Shown one piece after another: positions 25,403 to 34,581 of a DNA stretch of 64,000 nt. The stretch's first letter is position 1; each line of letters starts with the position of its first letter. The notes below the pieces were generated by a model, which saw only the letters and a list, made by a program, of their open reading frames with translations, had not been told where the DNA came from and searched no databases. The DNA comes from Streptomyces xinghaiensis S187 (GTDB lineage: Bacteria; Actinomycetota; Actinomycetes; Streptomycetales; Streptomycetaceae): positions 868,001 to 932,000 of the forward strand of contig NZ_CP023202.1 of NCBI RefSeq assembly GCF_000220705.2, in the 5' to 3' direction. The position numbers and the translations under genes were made by a program.

Positions 25403-26218
25403 TCATGGTTGCCCTGGGTGGTGCCGGCCCGCCGTCACTGCGTCGACCGGACGCTTACCGGCAAGGAACCGCGTGGCCATCGCTGCCGCCTCGACGACCG
25501 CTGCGACGAGAGTCGGCTTGAGCTTGGCGAATCGGATGGTTGGAACCGAGACCGTGTACGCGCCCGCGGGAGTGCCGTCAGGCGACACAAACCCCGAGGC
25601 GACGCACTGCACGCCCTCTGCGAACTCCTCGCGATCCATCGCGTAGCCCTGCCGTCGTATCTGCGCAAGCTCGACCAGGAGTTCCTCGTAGTCCGTGATG
25701 GTCGCCGAAGTCAGCTGGGCGAGCTTCACTCCCTTGAAGAGGGCCTCGACCTGGTCGCCGGGGAGCAGAGCGATGATTGCCTTGCTCGAAGCCCGCGCGT
25801 GGAGGTCCCCACCGAAGCCCACTTCGAGCTTTCCCACGTTCGTGGCCTGGGTGCCCGCCAGGTAATGCTGCAGGATGGCCGCCCCGTCCTGCCAGCGGGT
25901 GATGTAGCTCGTCTCACCGCCCGTGACGTTGTGGAGGCGGGCGAGGATGACACTGAGCTCAGGGACGACGGCGACGCGCTTCTGTATCTGCCGCGCGACC
26001 CAGTACGCGTGGGGCCCAGGCTCATACTGGCCGTCCGGCTGGCGGGCCACGTGCCCGGAAACCGCCAGAGTGCGAAGGATGTGATAGCAGGTCCCCTGCC
26101 GCAGCCCGAGATCTCTCGCGATACGCTTCGCATTCGCGGGCCCGTGCTCGCAGATGTACTCAAGCACGGCGAGTCCGCGCTCCAGCGTGGAGAGTGTTGT
26201 CGTCTCGGGAACACTCAT
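25403..26218 (-). CDS. IclR-family transcriptional regulator
   Basis: A 271-residue regulator. The winged helix (about residues 8-70) reads LERGLAVLEYICEHGPANAK and RDLGLRQGTCYHILRTLAVS, and the ligand domain has SYITRWQDGAAILQHYLAGT, VGFGGDLHARASSKAIIALL and QGYAMDREEFAEGVQCVASG. IclR proteins respond to small carboxylic acids or aromatics and usually control the adjacent catabolic genes. ATGA overlap with the M20 gene places it inside the operon, an arrangement that gives feedback control. The palindromes upstream of the divergent aminotransferase are candidate binding sites. Confidence 0.9.
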   Translation of the reverse strand: MSVPETTTLSTLERGLAVLEYICEHGPANAKRIARDLGLRQGTCYHILRTLAVSGHVARQPDGQYEPGPHAYWVARQIQKRVAVVPELSVILARLHNVTGGETSYITRWQDGAAILQHYLAGTQATNVGKLEVGFGGDLHARASSKAIIALLPGDQVEALFKGVKLAQLTSATITDYEELLVELAQIRRQGYAMDREEFAEGVQCVASGFVSPDGTPAGAYTVSVPTIRFAKLKPTLVAAVVEAAAMATRFLAGKRPVDAVTAGRHHPGQP

Positions 26219-27447
26219 GCCGCACCTGCCAGAGCGATCGCCAGGACCTTGGCTGCGGTGAAGACATCGGCAACGGCGATGCTCTCGTCGGGCGCATGGG
26301 CAAGGGCCACGTCTCCGGGCCCGAAGATCGCCGTCGGGATTCCGCGGCCTCCGTAGAACGCCGCATCCGATCCTGCGGTGAACGCGGCGATCGTCGCCGC
26401 GCCCACGACATGCTCCTGGGCGCGTACGAGAGACTGAACGAGCTCATGCTCCCGAGGGGTCTCCCACCCGCGCAGACCGGCGTTGCCCCACTTCACGGCC
26501 GCGGGATGGTCCCGGAACCAGTCGTCATCCTCGGCGAGCGACTCGAGAGCCGCCGAGATGGCGGCGCGAAGCCCCTCCGGATCCTCTCCGGGCCTCAAGC
26601 CCATGCGGCCGGACATCGTCGCGAAGGCGGGGATGGAGGCCGGGTAGTCGCCGGCGGCGATCTTCCCGATTGCGAACGGGATGCCCGTGGGGACGTCCTC
26701 GAAGAGCTCGTGGGAGTACGAGTCCGACCGTGCGGCGGCAAGACGCCGCAGCCGATCACGGGCGGCCAGAAGCTTCTCGAAGGCGTCAACCCCACGCCAG
26801 GGCGCGGACGTGTGGGCAGCCATCCCGGAGACCTCCACGGTGAAGAACTGGAGGCCGGCGCTGAGCGGGACGATATGGCCGCCGGATGGCTCCATTACGA
26901 TCACCGCGCTCGGAGCCTCACTCTCGGCCTCCACCATGAGCCGCGTTCCCACACCGGTCTTCTCCTCACCGATGACGAGTTCCAGGCGGATGTCACGCAG
27001 GGGCTCCGCACCGCAATCCTCGAGAGCCGCCAGCGCGAGGACGGCCGCGGCGATACCGCCCTTCATGTCGACAGAGCCACGCCCGTAGAGGCGCCCGTCC
27101 CGAACGTGACCGGAGAATGGTGATTCCCTCCACTCCGACGGATCACCGGGAGGCACGACGTCGACATGCCCGTTCAGGACGGTCAGGCCGTCGCCTGCGC
27201 CGGAACGGTAAGCGACCACATTCGCCCGCTGCCCGACACGTGGCTCGTCGGCACACAGGGCCGAGCCTGCCAGCGGCAGTGAGCGGACCTCCCAGCCGAG
27301 GGCCCGGAGCTCTCGTTCATAAAACTCGGTGACCGGCTCTTCGTGGCCCGTGACGCTCTGGCACCGGACGCTCTCCGCCAGGAACTCGAGGAACTCCGGC
27401 CCCAGCCGGGCAACCGCCGTCTCGATGCGACTCGCGACACTTTCCAT
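26215..27447 (-). CDS. M20-family metallohydrolase (ArgE/DapE-like deacylase)
   Basis: A 410-residue zinc hydrolase: LTVLNGHVDVVPPGDPSEWR (first metal ligands), GRLYGRGSVDMKGGIAAAVL (bridging Asp), LVIGEEKTGVGTRLMVEAES (catalytic Glu and second Glu ligand) and a lid domain containing MAAHTSAPWRGVDAFEKLLA. These match succinyl-diaminopimelate or N-acyl amino-acid deacylases; the substrate is probably an N-acyl or amide-linked amino acid. ATG 27447 is preferred to GTG 27453 because of the spacing to GGAAGGGG. It begins the minus-strand operon and diverges from the aminotransferase. Confidence 0.88.
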   Translation of the reverse strand: MESVASRIETAVARLGPEFLEFLAESVRCQSVTGHEEPVTEFYERELRALGWEVRSLPLAGSALCADEPRVGQRANVVAYRSGAGDGLTVLNGHVDVVPPGDPSEWRESPFSGHVRDGRLYGRGSVDMKGGIAAAVLALAALEDCGAEPLRDIRLELVIGEEKTGVGTRLMVEAESEAPSAVIVMEPSGGHIVPLSAGLQFFTVEVSGMAAHTSAPWRGVDAFEKLLAARDRLRRLAAARSDSYSHELFEDVPTGIPFAIGKIAAGDYPASIPAFATMSGRMGLRPGEDPEGLRAAISAALESLAEDDDWFRDHPAAVKWGNAGLRGWETPREHELVQSLVRAQEHVVGAATIAAFTAGSDAAFYGGRGIPTAIFGPGDVALAHAPDESIAVADVFTAAKVLAIALAGAA

Positions 27448-27592
27448 GACCACCCCTTCCTCGCTCCGGTCGATTACTCGAAACTACGAGCGCCCTTGTT
27501 GTGGCTTTGCCCATATGAACGCAATGTTCGAATATTTGAAATCTTACCCGCGAAACGAGGAGCGGAAGAGGTCACGGCAGTAGCGTGGCACC
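27448..27592. promoter_or_regulatory. Divergent promoter with two near-palindromes
   Basis: This short stretch is far richer in A and T than its surroundings. It holds GAAC-GCAAT-GTTC (27517-27529) and the overlapping near-palindrome TTCGAATATTTGAA (27527-27540). IclR regulators bind 12-15-bp palindromes in such positions, and an IclR gene is two genes away. It should drive both the catabolic operon and the aminotransferase. Confidence 0.5.
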
Positions 27593-28897
27593 ATGCTGGA
27601 ATCACAGATACCGGGTGCTGACCTGCTCAGTCGGCACAAGCGCGTCATGCCCGACTGGATGGCCCTCTACTACCGCGAACCGCTGGAACTGGTCGCCGGC
27701 GACGGCAGACATGTCGTCGGCGGCGACGGCCGCACCTACCTCGACTTTTTCGGCGGGCTGCTCGCGACGATGGTGGGGCACAACGTTCAGGAGATCGTCG
27801 AAGCTGTGCGTGCGCAGGCCGGGAAGCTCTTGCACTCCTCGACGCTCTACCTCATCCGGCAACAGGTCGACCTTGCCGAAAAGATCGCTAAACACTCCCG
27901 CATCGACGACGCTCGCGTCTTCTTCGTGAACTCCGGCAGCGAGGCCGTGGAGACCGCGTTGCTCTTGACCACGGCGGCGGCCAAGAGCAACCAAGTGCTG
28001 GCGCTGCGCGGGAGCTACCACGGCCGGACCTTCGGAACAGTGGCCACAACCGGGATCCGCGCCTGGTCGGCGACAAGCCTGAGCCCGCTCCAGGTGAGCT
28101 ATGTCCACAGCGGATACCGGTATCGGAGTCCCTTCGGACACCTTTCCGACGACGGGTTCACGGAAGCGTGCGTCGATGAGCTCCGGACAATCATCGAGAC
28201 CACGACGAGCGGTCGGGTCGCCTGCATGATCGCAGAACCCATCCAGGGCGCCGGCGGCTTCGCCTCTCCGCCCCCAGGGTTCTTCCAGCGCACCAAGGCC
28301 GTGCTCGACGAATACGACATCCCCCTCGTCTCCGACGAGGTGCAATCGGGCTGGGGTCGCACAGGCCGCGCCTTCTTCAATATGCAGGCACATGGTGTCA
28401 CGCCAGACGTCATCACCTTCGCAAAGGGTCTCGCCAACGGGCTTGCCATCGGGGGCGTGGTCGCGCGCCCCGAGCTCATGCATGCGATCGAGGCAAACTC
28501 GATCTCAACAGCAGGCGGCAATCCCATCGCCATGGCTGCCGCCAATGCCACGATCGACTACATCCTTGATCACGACCTCCAGTCCAACGCCGCTGCCCGC
28601 GGAGATCAACTGCTTGCGGGGCTGCGGAAGCTTGCGGAGAAGTACCCCGCCATCGGGGACGTCCGCGGTGAAGGACTGATGATCGGCGTCGAACTGGTCG
28701 TCCCCGGCACCAAGACCCCCGATGTCGCCTGCACACTGCGCGTCTTGGAGCGCGCGCGAGAACTCGGTCTCCTTATCGGACGGGGCGGACTGCTCGGCAA
28801 TGTGCTGCGCGTGACTCCCCCGATGACGGTCACGAGCGACGAATGCTCCACCGCGCTCGAAATACTTGACCAGACCCTGGCGCAGACGCCCGAATAG
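27593..28897 (+). CDS. Class III aminotransferase (AGXT2/GabT-like)
   Basis: A 434-residue fold-type I PLP enzyme. Start LLSRHKRVMPDWMALYYREP; cofactor-region motifs NSGSEAVETALLLT, GSYHGRTFGTVATTG and PLVSDEVQSGWGRTGRAFFN, and the Schiff-base lysine in DVITFAKGLANGLAIGGVVA. It resembles omega-aminotransferases that use 4-aminobutyrate, beta-alanine or alanine-glyoxylate. As it diverges from the importer operon and faces an M20 hydrolase, it probably deaminates the amine released there. ATG 27593 has only a weak ribosome site. Confidence 0.88.
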   Translation: MLESQIPGADLLSRHKRVMPDWMALYYREPLELVAGDGRHVVGGDGRTYLDFFGGLLATMVGHNVQEIVEAVRAQAGKLLHSSTLYLIRQQVDLAEKIAKHSRIDDARVFFVNSGSEAVETALLLTTAAAKSNQVLALRGSYHGRTFGTVATTGIRAWSATSLSPLQVSYVHSGYRYRSPFGHLSDDGFTEACVDELRTIIETTTSGRVACMIAEPIQGAGGFASPPPGFFQRTKAVLDEYDIPLVSDEVQSGWGRTGRAFFNMQAHGVTPDVITFAKGLANGLAIGGVVARPELMHAIEANSISTAGGNPIAMAAANATIDYILDHDLQSNAAARGDQLLAGLRKLAEKYPAIGDVRGEGLMIGVELVVPGTKTPDVACTLRVLERARELGLLIGRGGLLGNVLRVTPPMTVTSDECSTALEILDQTLAQTPE

Positions 28898-29121
28898 GCC
28901 TGCCAAGGTTCAGTGAAGTCCTCTCGGTAGCGTGACGGTTGCGGTGGGCCGGATGACTTACTGAGATTCCACGCGCGATGTCGCAGACCGCCTTGCGCTT
29001 GAACTGCGAAGGCGGTTGGCCATAAAGCGACATGACACCAAGATCATCAGTAGCGCTTGTCTCACGTGTCAAGTGGTGCGAGCTTCTTGTAGCAGGTCAG
29101 TCCTTCTGGTCCCTATCGGGT

Positions 29122-29260
29122 AACGCCTTCCGGGACCCGCATCCTGCGGGCCGACTCGCAGTTCAACAATGCTGGGTTCATCGCCGCCTGCCACCGGGCC
29201 GGCGCCCACTTCTCGATCACCACCGGCATGAACCCCTCCATCAAACGAGCCGTCCACAGC
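29122..29260 (+). pseudogene. IS1380-type transposase fragment
   Basis: The plus strand reads TRILRADSQFNNAGFIAACH, RAGAHFSITTGMNPSIKRAV. This is the core of IS1380-family transposases (L-V-R-A-D-S-x-F-Y-x-x-x-x-I-x-A-C-R). Both ends are missing. The remainder of 28898-29480 shows only scraps and no intact gene. Confidence 0.7.
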
Positions 29261-29483
29261 ATGCCCGCACTCAGCCGACAGCCCGCCCCGAAAACCCTCG
29301 CAGCTCATTTCGGAACCGCGTCGGTGGATCGAGGCTAAGGGCGGTCCCATAACTGGCGGTCACGGGACAACCCCTTAAGGGGTGTTGCACAAGGCTGTGA
29401 ACTGGGCATCTTCGTTGTATGGCTGGGTGTTGCGGGCCGAGCGGGGCGTGGGTGGAGACGTTCACCGGGCTGCGGTGGATTAG

Positions 29484-29790
29484 TTGGGCCGGCTACTGAA
29501 AGCGGTCCGGGAACGTGGTGGCGAGGGGTGTGGATGGGGCAGGCCGTGGCGGCTCCCGCTGGTCGAGCGGGTGCTGCTGGTGGCCGTGTACTACCGCACG
29601 AACCTCACCACGCGGCAGCTCGCCCCGCTGTTCGGCGTCTCGCCCGCGACCGTGTGCCGGGTCGTCCAAAGGCTCGGTCCGCTGCTCGCGCTCGAGCCGG
29701 CCCGCACCTCCCGGGAAGCAGTCGAGCGGCTGTGGATCGTGGACGGCACCATTATCCCGGTCCGTGATCGCGTCGACGGGCTGTCCATGA
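29484..29790 (+). pseudogene. IS5-type transposase, 3' truncated
   Basis: About 100 residues of an IS5/HTH_Tnp_4 transposase survive: VERVLLVAVYYRTNLTTRQL, APLFGVSPATVCRVVQRLGP and ERLWIVDGTIIPVRDRVDG. This includes the helix-turn-helix and the first catalytic Asp (VDGT). It then changes to unrelated sequence about 100 bases before the resistance gene, and the remaining catalytic residues are gone. A palindrome CCCCTTAAGGGG about 110 bases upstream may be part of the element's end. The fragment forms the left border of the aminoglycoside cluster. Confidence 0.75.
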
Positions 29791-29893
29791 TCGCCACGGT
29801 TTCTGACGGCGCACCCGCGCACGCGGGGATCACAGCGGCCGGAAACCGACCACGCAGGGCGGGCTGTGCCCGTGTGCCGTTAGGTTCAGGTGC

Positions 29894-30757
29894 GTGGACG
29901 AGAAGGAACTGATCGAGCGGGCCGGCGGCCCGGTGACCCGCGGCCGTCTGGTGCGCGACCTCAGGGCACTGGGCGTGTGCGGCGGCGACACCGTTATGGT
30001 GCACACCCGCATGTCCGCGGTCGGGTACGTCGTGGGCGGCACGCAGACCCTCATCGGAGCGCTCCTCGACACCGTCGGTGACGCCGGCACCCTCATGGCG
30101 TACTGCGGCTGGAACGACGCCCCACCATACGACCTCGCCGACTGGCCGCTGGGGTGGCGGGAGGCGGCCCGCGCCGAATGGCCCGCGTACGATCCGCTGT
30201 TCAGCGAAGCCGACCACAGCGTCGGCCGCGTCCCCGAGGCGCTGCGGCACTGGCCCGGCGCCGTCCGCAGCCGGCACCCCGACGCCAGCTTTGTCGCTGT
30301 GGGGCCGGCCGCCCACCGGCTGATGGACGACCACCCGTGGGAGGATCCGCACGGCCCGGACAGCCCGCTCGCCCGGCTCGCCCGGGACGGCGGCCGGGTG
30401 TTGCTCCTCGGCGCCCCGCTGGACGCGCTGACACTGCTGCACCACGCAGAGGCCCTGGCCGAGGCCCCCGGCAAGCGGTATGTCGAGTACGAGCAGCCCG
30501 TCATCGTCGACGGGCGTCGTGAGTGGCGGCGTTTCCGGGACATCGACACCGAGAACGAGGCCTTCCCGTACGGGCGCGTGGTGCCCGAGGGCGTGTGGCC
30601 GTTCACGGTCATCGCCGAGGACATGCTGGTTGCGGGCATCGGCCGCACCGGCCGGGTCGGCGCCGCCCCCAGCCATCTCTTCGAGGCCCCGGACGTGGTC
30701 CAGTTCGGCGTCGAGTGGATCGAGGGCCGGCTCGGGGAGGCGGCCGACGACCGCTGA
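29894..30757 (+). CDS. aac(3): Aminoglycoside 3-N-acetyltransferase, AAC(3)-VII/VIII type
   Basis: A 287-residue AAC(3) that acetylates the 3-amino group of 2-deoxystreptamine antibiotics with acetyl-CoA. It begins DEKELIERAGGPVTRGRLVR and contains DTVMVHTRMSAVGYVVGG, YCGWNDAPPYDLADWP, HPDASFVAVGPAAHRLMDDH and GGRVLLLGAPLDALTLLHHA, the pattern I know from the AAC(3) enzymes of neomycin and paromomycin producers. The start is GTG 29894. It stands at the left end of the cluster, convergent with the PEP-synthase-like gene, and supplies self-resistance together with the APH(3') at the other end. Confidence 0.93.
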   Translation: MDEKELIERAGGPVTRGRLVRDLRALGVCGGDTVMVHTRMSAVGYVVGGTQTLIGALLDTVGDAGTLMAYCGWNDAPPYDLADWPLGWREAARAEWPAYDPLFSEADHSVGRVPEALRHWPGAVRSRHPDASFVAVGPAAHRLMDDHPWEDPHGPDSPLARLARDGGRVLLLGAPLDALTLLHHAEALAEAPGKRYVEYEQPVIVDGRREWRRFRDIDTENEAFPYGRVVPEGVWPFTVIAEDMLVAGIGRTGRVGAAPSHLFEAPDVVQFGVEWIEGRLGEAADDR

Positions 30758-30795
30758 AGCCGCCGGCCGCCCGCCGAGGAGTGGCCGATGGCCCG

Positions 30796-33700
30796 TCAGA
30801 CCGCCGGCATTCCCGCACCGGTCTTCGCGCGGATGTCGCGGCGCAGCCGCCCGCCCACCGCGGCAGCGGCCGCCGCCAGCAGTTCCTCCCGGCGGGGCCC
30901 GTCGCCGTACGGCACGACTTCCAGATCCGCCACGAGTCCTGTCAGCAGCCCCGCTTCCGCCAGTACGTCCGCGTACCGGTGCGCCAGGTACTGCTTGCAG
31001 CGGCGGTGCGCCCGTGGCCGGTCCGCGAGCCGGCGGGCCACGTCGGCGGCGTTCGCCTCCGACACGACCAGCCAGGGCGCCCTCCGCAGCAGCGGCCCGT
31101 CACCGCCGGGCCGCCCGGCGAACGCCCGCGCCACCGCGTCCCTTGCGTCCGCGCGGGCCAGGAGCGCCGCGCCCAGCACGTCGGCCCAGCCCGTCGGCTC
31201 CGCAGCGGCGAGTGCCGCCGCCGCCGAGTCCGGGAACCGGGCCGCCACAAGGAGCGCCAGTTGTTGCACCACGTTGTGCGCGGCGATCCAGTCGCCCGGG
31301 TCCTCCGTGGCGGCCAGCCGCCGCCAGGCCGCGTCCAGCCGGGCCAGCGCGCCCTCCGGGCCTGCGGCGGAGGCTGCCAGCACCTCGGCGCGGATCCGTT
31401 CCTCCGTACAGAGCATGCCGACGGCGGTGCCCAGCGGAAGCGTCTCCAGCGTCTCGAACAGCTCCGAGTCGTCGTAGACGAGCCGGTAGTCCACAAGCGC
31501 CCGGAATACCTGCGCCCATTCCGGTTCCCGGAAGGCATCCGGCAGGTCTGCCACGTCCTCGGCGGGCACGTACGAGAAGTCGTACGAACCGTCGAAGAGC
31601 ATCCGGAACACGCCCAGGGCGAGGCGCATCTGAGAGAGCGTGAGCCGCTCCATGCCGGCCGGGGGACGTGCCTCCACCTGAAGCGTCCACGTCCCCGCCA
31701 ACAGCACCCGCTCGCAGCGGAACACGAGTTCCGGGAACCACGTGCCGCATCGGTCCAGCAGGACCGTCAGACCGGTCAGCCGTCCCGCCTCCTCCTCGGT
31801 GACGTCCGGCGGCTCAGTCCACTCGCCCTCCACCCGGTCCGGGCGGAACAGCAGGCTCGCCTTGTGGATGCCGAGCGGGACGTCCAGCTCGACCGCGTCC
31901 CGCGTGAACCGCAGCAGCTTGTTGCCGCCCGGGCCGAACCGGTCCGACAGCCGCTGGAGTTCCCGTACCCCGGAGGGCGCCCGCTCGGCGGGGTAGCGGG
32001 GCGTCCGGGCCAGCAGCCACTGGTGCAGCACATTGTGCAACTGGTGCGGATTGGCCGGCCCGTCCCCGGCGTCGGCCGCCGCCCGCTCCAGCAGTCGGCT
32101 CCACGTCAGCTCCTCGTCCAGGCCGAAGTCGTCCGGCACGGGTTCTCCGCGCCACGCCGCGACCCACGCACCGAACCCCTCCACCGCACGCCGCTCCCCG
32201 GGCGTGAGGCCGAACGTGCCCACCAGGTCCAGCCACTGCTCCAGCACGTCGAGGTACGCGCGGTAGAGGCCGGGCTCCGGGTGGTCGACCAGTTCCAGCA
32301 GCAGGCGTTTGAGAGTGCTGTCGTAGGCCTCGATGAGGTCGCTCCTGGTCAGGTCCAGCAGCACCGCGTCCCCGCCGTCCCACGTCCCGGCGGCCGCGTA
32401 CGCCCGGTAGGCGTCGTTCAGCGCACGACTGCGCTGCGCCGCCTCCTGCGGGTCGGCGGCCGCCAAGTCGACCCGGCCGCGCTCCACTGCCAGGTACCGC
32501 GCCGCGAACTCCTCGTCCCCGGCGGCCGCCGCGAGCAGCCGGTGTGTCTCCGCGGGCGGCGCCGATGAGCGCGCGGCGAACCGGCACAGCGCCTCGGTGC
32601 GGGCGGTGTCGTCCAGCGGCAGGGCTGCCACGGTCCGGGTGAGAATGTCGTCGCGCTCGGCAGCCGAGTACACGTCCAGGGCGTGCAGGGACGACGCCAG
32701 GGACGTCACCGCGTCCAGCAGGGCGAGGCCCGCCTCCGTGCCACGCCCGCCGTCGTCCGCGAGGGCGCGGGCCGGCGCGAGGACGGTTTCCAGCGCCGTG
32801 TCCGATACCGTGCCCGCCGCTTCGAGACGCGCCACCGCGACGGCCGTTCGCACGTCGGCGGCGCCGGCCGCCCGTGCGGCCCCCAGCCCGCGGGCGTACG
32901 CCCGCGCCGCGTCCGGCAGCAGCTCCGCCACCCGCTCTGCCGGCAGGCCACCGTCGAGCAGCACCTCGGCGCAGCGGGCCGTGAACGCCGGCGACGACAC
33001 CTGGGCGCCCCGCCGGATGAACACGTCCGGGGACGGCAGGAAGCTGTCCAGCACGATCCGGTCCCGCACCCGCGGCGGCAGGTGCGGCAGCTCGTACAGC
33101 CGGCCGACGCCCGGCATCAGCGCGAGGGTCGGCCCGGTACCGTCCGTCCGCGCCGCGGCTGCCGCGCCCGTGGCGTCGGCCGGTGCGAACAGGAGTCGGC
33201 AGCCCTGCGGGACGGCCGACATGCGCCGCGTTCCCGTCTCCACCGCCGGGGGACGGCCGGTGCCGAAATAGCACTCCTGCGTCCATGGGTCGGCCAGCGC
33301 GTACGACGCGGTCTCCGGGATGTCCTCCGGGCGACCCCGCAGCACGGCGACGCCCTCCTGACGGAACATCACTGCGGCGTGCTCGCCGGGGCCGCCGCGC
33401 TCCACCAGGACATGCCCGAGCCGCCGTCGCTGATCAGGTTCGAGGCGCAGGTAGCGGCTCCAAGCGTCCTCGAGCCGCACCGACGTGAGGAACGACGAGG
33501 CGCGCACCCGGCGTGGCGGCACGAGGATGTCCACGGGCGCGGCCGCGCACGTGCCGCGCCAGACGTCCCGGCACGCGTCCGTGAGGACGTCCAACGAGGG
33601 CTCCGGGTCGAACGCGGTGGCCGGCCGGATCTGCACCAGCCGCGTCCGCGTGGTCTCCACCCGCCGCAGCAGCGCCCCGCGCCACAGCGTCGTACCGGGC

Positions 33701-34530
33701 AGGCCGGTCAGCCAGGCCAGGCTGTTGTCACCGTCGCCCAGGCGCTGAGCGGAGGCGAAACCGAAGCCCAGCGACAGCTGGCCGACGAGCCGGTCGTCCG
33801 GCGCGAGCTCGGTGAGCCCGGTGACGGACACCGTGCCCGCGTCGGTCTCCAGCACCCACTCGGAGTCCAGGCGCGGCATGCCGAAACTGTGGTGGAGCCG
33901 CGTCAGCAGACCGCTCAGCGCGGCCACGTCCGCGTCGTCCAGCAGCGGTGTCTCCGCCGGGGAGACCGGCCGGTCCGCCACGACGGCCCGAGCCGCGTCC
34001 ACGGTGTCGTCCGCGTCGCTGACGAGCGGCTGGACGAACGCGGCGATCGGGGAGGGGCGGTATCCGGGGTCGGTCAGCCGCTGCTGGGCGACGGCGTGCT
34101 CGCCGTACCCGCTGAAGACGACCGCTGCGACCGTGGCGTACAGGTCGTCGGGACGCGGGCACACCAGGCTCTCGTAGCCGCCCGCGTTGACGTTGTCCTC
34201 CTGGTCCTCCGCGCCCGAGCTGCGGACGATCCAGGGTGCCTCGCCGCACACCTCGCGGAGCAGTGCGGCGAGACCGGGATGCCGCTCGCGCAGGAATCCC
34301 GCGTACCCGGCAACGAGTTTCTTCTGCGACGTTCCCTCCGCGTCCGCCGCTGCGATGAATTCCCGGGCGTCGGCAGGGTTGAGCGGATACACCGGAAGGG
34401 CCACTTCGATGAATTCTGGATCGTGGTACAACCGGAGCAGTCGGGCGCATTTCATGCCGTATTTCTCGGCCTCATCGGATAACTCCTGCTCGGGCCCACC
34501 GGTGGTTCCGACAATCGCTGGGCTGTCCAT
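30796..34530 (-). CDS. Large PEP-synthase/PPDK-like protein of unknown role
   Basis: A 1244-residue protein. The N-terminal 310 residues are an ATP-grasp domain of the PEP synthase/PPDK type: IVRSSGAEDQEDNVNAGGYE at 101-120, FVQPLV near 166, RLDSEWVLETD near 221 and LVQIRPATA near 299. A swivelling phosphohistidine domain follows, with ERGGPGEHAAVMFRQEGVAV around His384. The last 800 residues are mainly helical and I recognise nothing in them; no PEP-binding TIM barrel is seen. It may phosphorylate a cluster intermediate or drug using ATP through the His. ATG 34530 has GAGG upstream and is preferred to TTG 34545. A TTA codon (34480-34482) lies near the start. Confidence 0.8.
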   Translation of the reverse strand: MDSPAIVGTTGGPEQELSDEAEKYGMKCARLLRLYHDPEFIEVALPVYPLNPADAREFIAAADAEGTSQKKLVAGYAGFLRERHPGLAALLREVCGEAPWIVRSSGAEDQEDNVNAGGYESLVCPRPDDLYATVAAVVFSGYGEHAVAQQRLTDPGYRPSPIAAFVQPLVSDADDTVDAARAVVADRPVSPAETPLLDDADVAALSGLLTRLHHSFGMPRLDSEWVLETDAGTVSVTGLTELAPDDRLVGQLSLGFGFASAQRLGDGDNSLAWLTGLPGTTLWRGALLRRVETTRTRLVQIRPATAFDPEPSLDVLTDACRDVWRGTCAAAPVDILVPPRRVRASSFLTSVRLEDAWSRYLRLEPDQRRRLGHVLVERGGPGEHAAVMFRQEGVAVLRGRPEDIPETASYALADPWTQECYFGTGRPPAVETGTRRMSAVPQGCRLLFAPADATGAAAAARTDGTGPTLALMPGVGRLYELPHLPPRVRDRIVLDSFLPSPDVFIRRGAQVSSPAFTARCAEVLLDGGLPAERVAELLPDAARAYARGLGAARAAGAADVRTAVAVARLEAAGTVSDTALETVLAPARALADDGGRGTEAGLALLDAVTSLASSLHALDVYSAAERDDILTRTVAALPLDDTARTEALCRFAARSSAPPAETHRLLAAAAGDEEFAARYLAVERGRVDLAAADPQEAAQRSRALNDAYRAYAAAGTWDGGDAVLLDLTRSDLIEAYDSTLKRLLLELVDHPEPGLYRAYLDVLEQWLDLVGTFGLTPGERRAVEGFGAWVAAWRGEPVPDDFGLDEELTWSRLLERAAADAGDGPANPHQLHNVLHQWLLARTPRYPAERAPSGVRELQRLSDRFGPGGNKLLRFTRDAVELDVPLGIHKASLLFRPDRVEGEWTEPPDVTEEEAGRLTGLTVLLDRCGTWFPELVFRCERVLLAGTWTLQVEARPPAGMERLTLSQMRLALGVFRMLFDGSYDFSYVPAEDVADLPDAFREPEWAQVFRALVDYRLVYDDSELFETLETLPLGTAVGMLCTEERIRAEVLAASAAGPEGALARLDAAWRRLAATEDPGDWIAAHNVVQQLALLVAARFPDSAAAALAAAEPTGWADVLGAALLARADARDAVARAFAGRPGGDGPLLRRAPWLVVSEANAADVARRLADRPRAHRRCKQYLAHRYADVLAEAGLLTGLVADLEVVPYGDGPRREELLAAAAAAVGGRLRRDIRAKTGAGMPAV

Positions 34531-34581
34531 GGAAAGGTGCCTCAATCTCTCTGGTCCTGGGTTCGGGGAATGGGGCCGGGT

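Noticed and set aside
28830..29072. Minus frame with PPSQFKRKAVCDIARGIS, reminiscent of an IS3 OrfA start
   Set aside because: The resemblance covers under 20 residues and overlaps the aminotransferase end; too short to call.
30523..34482. Very long plus-strand open frames (599 and 681 codons) opposite the PEP-synthase-like gene
   Set aside because: They are antisense shadows of a high-GC gene: compositions are Arg/Gly/Pro/Gln-rich, no domain is recognisable and the minus frame has clear motifs.
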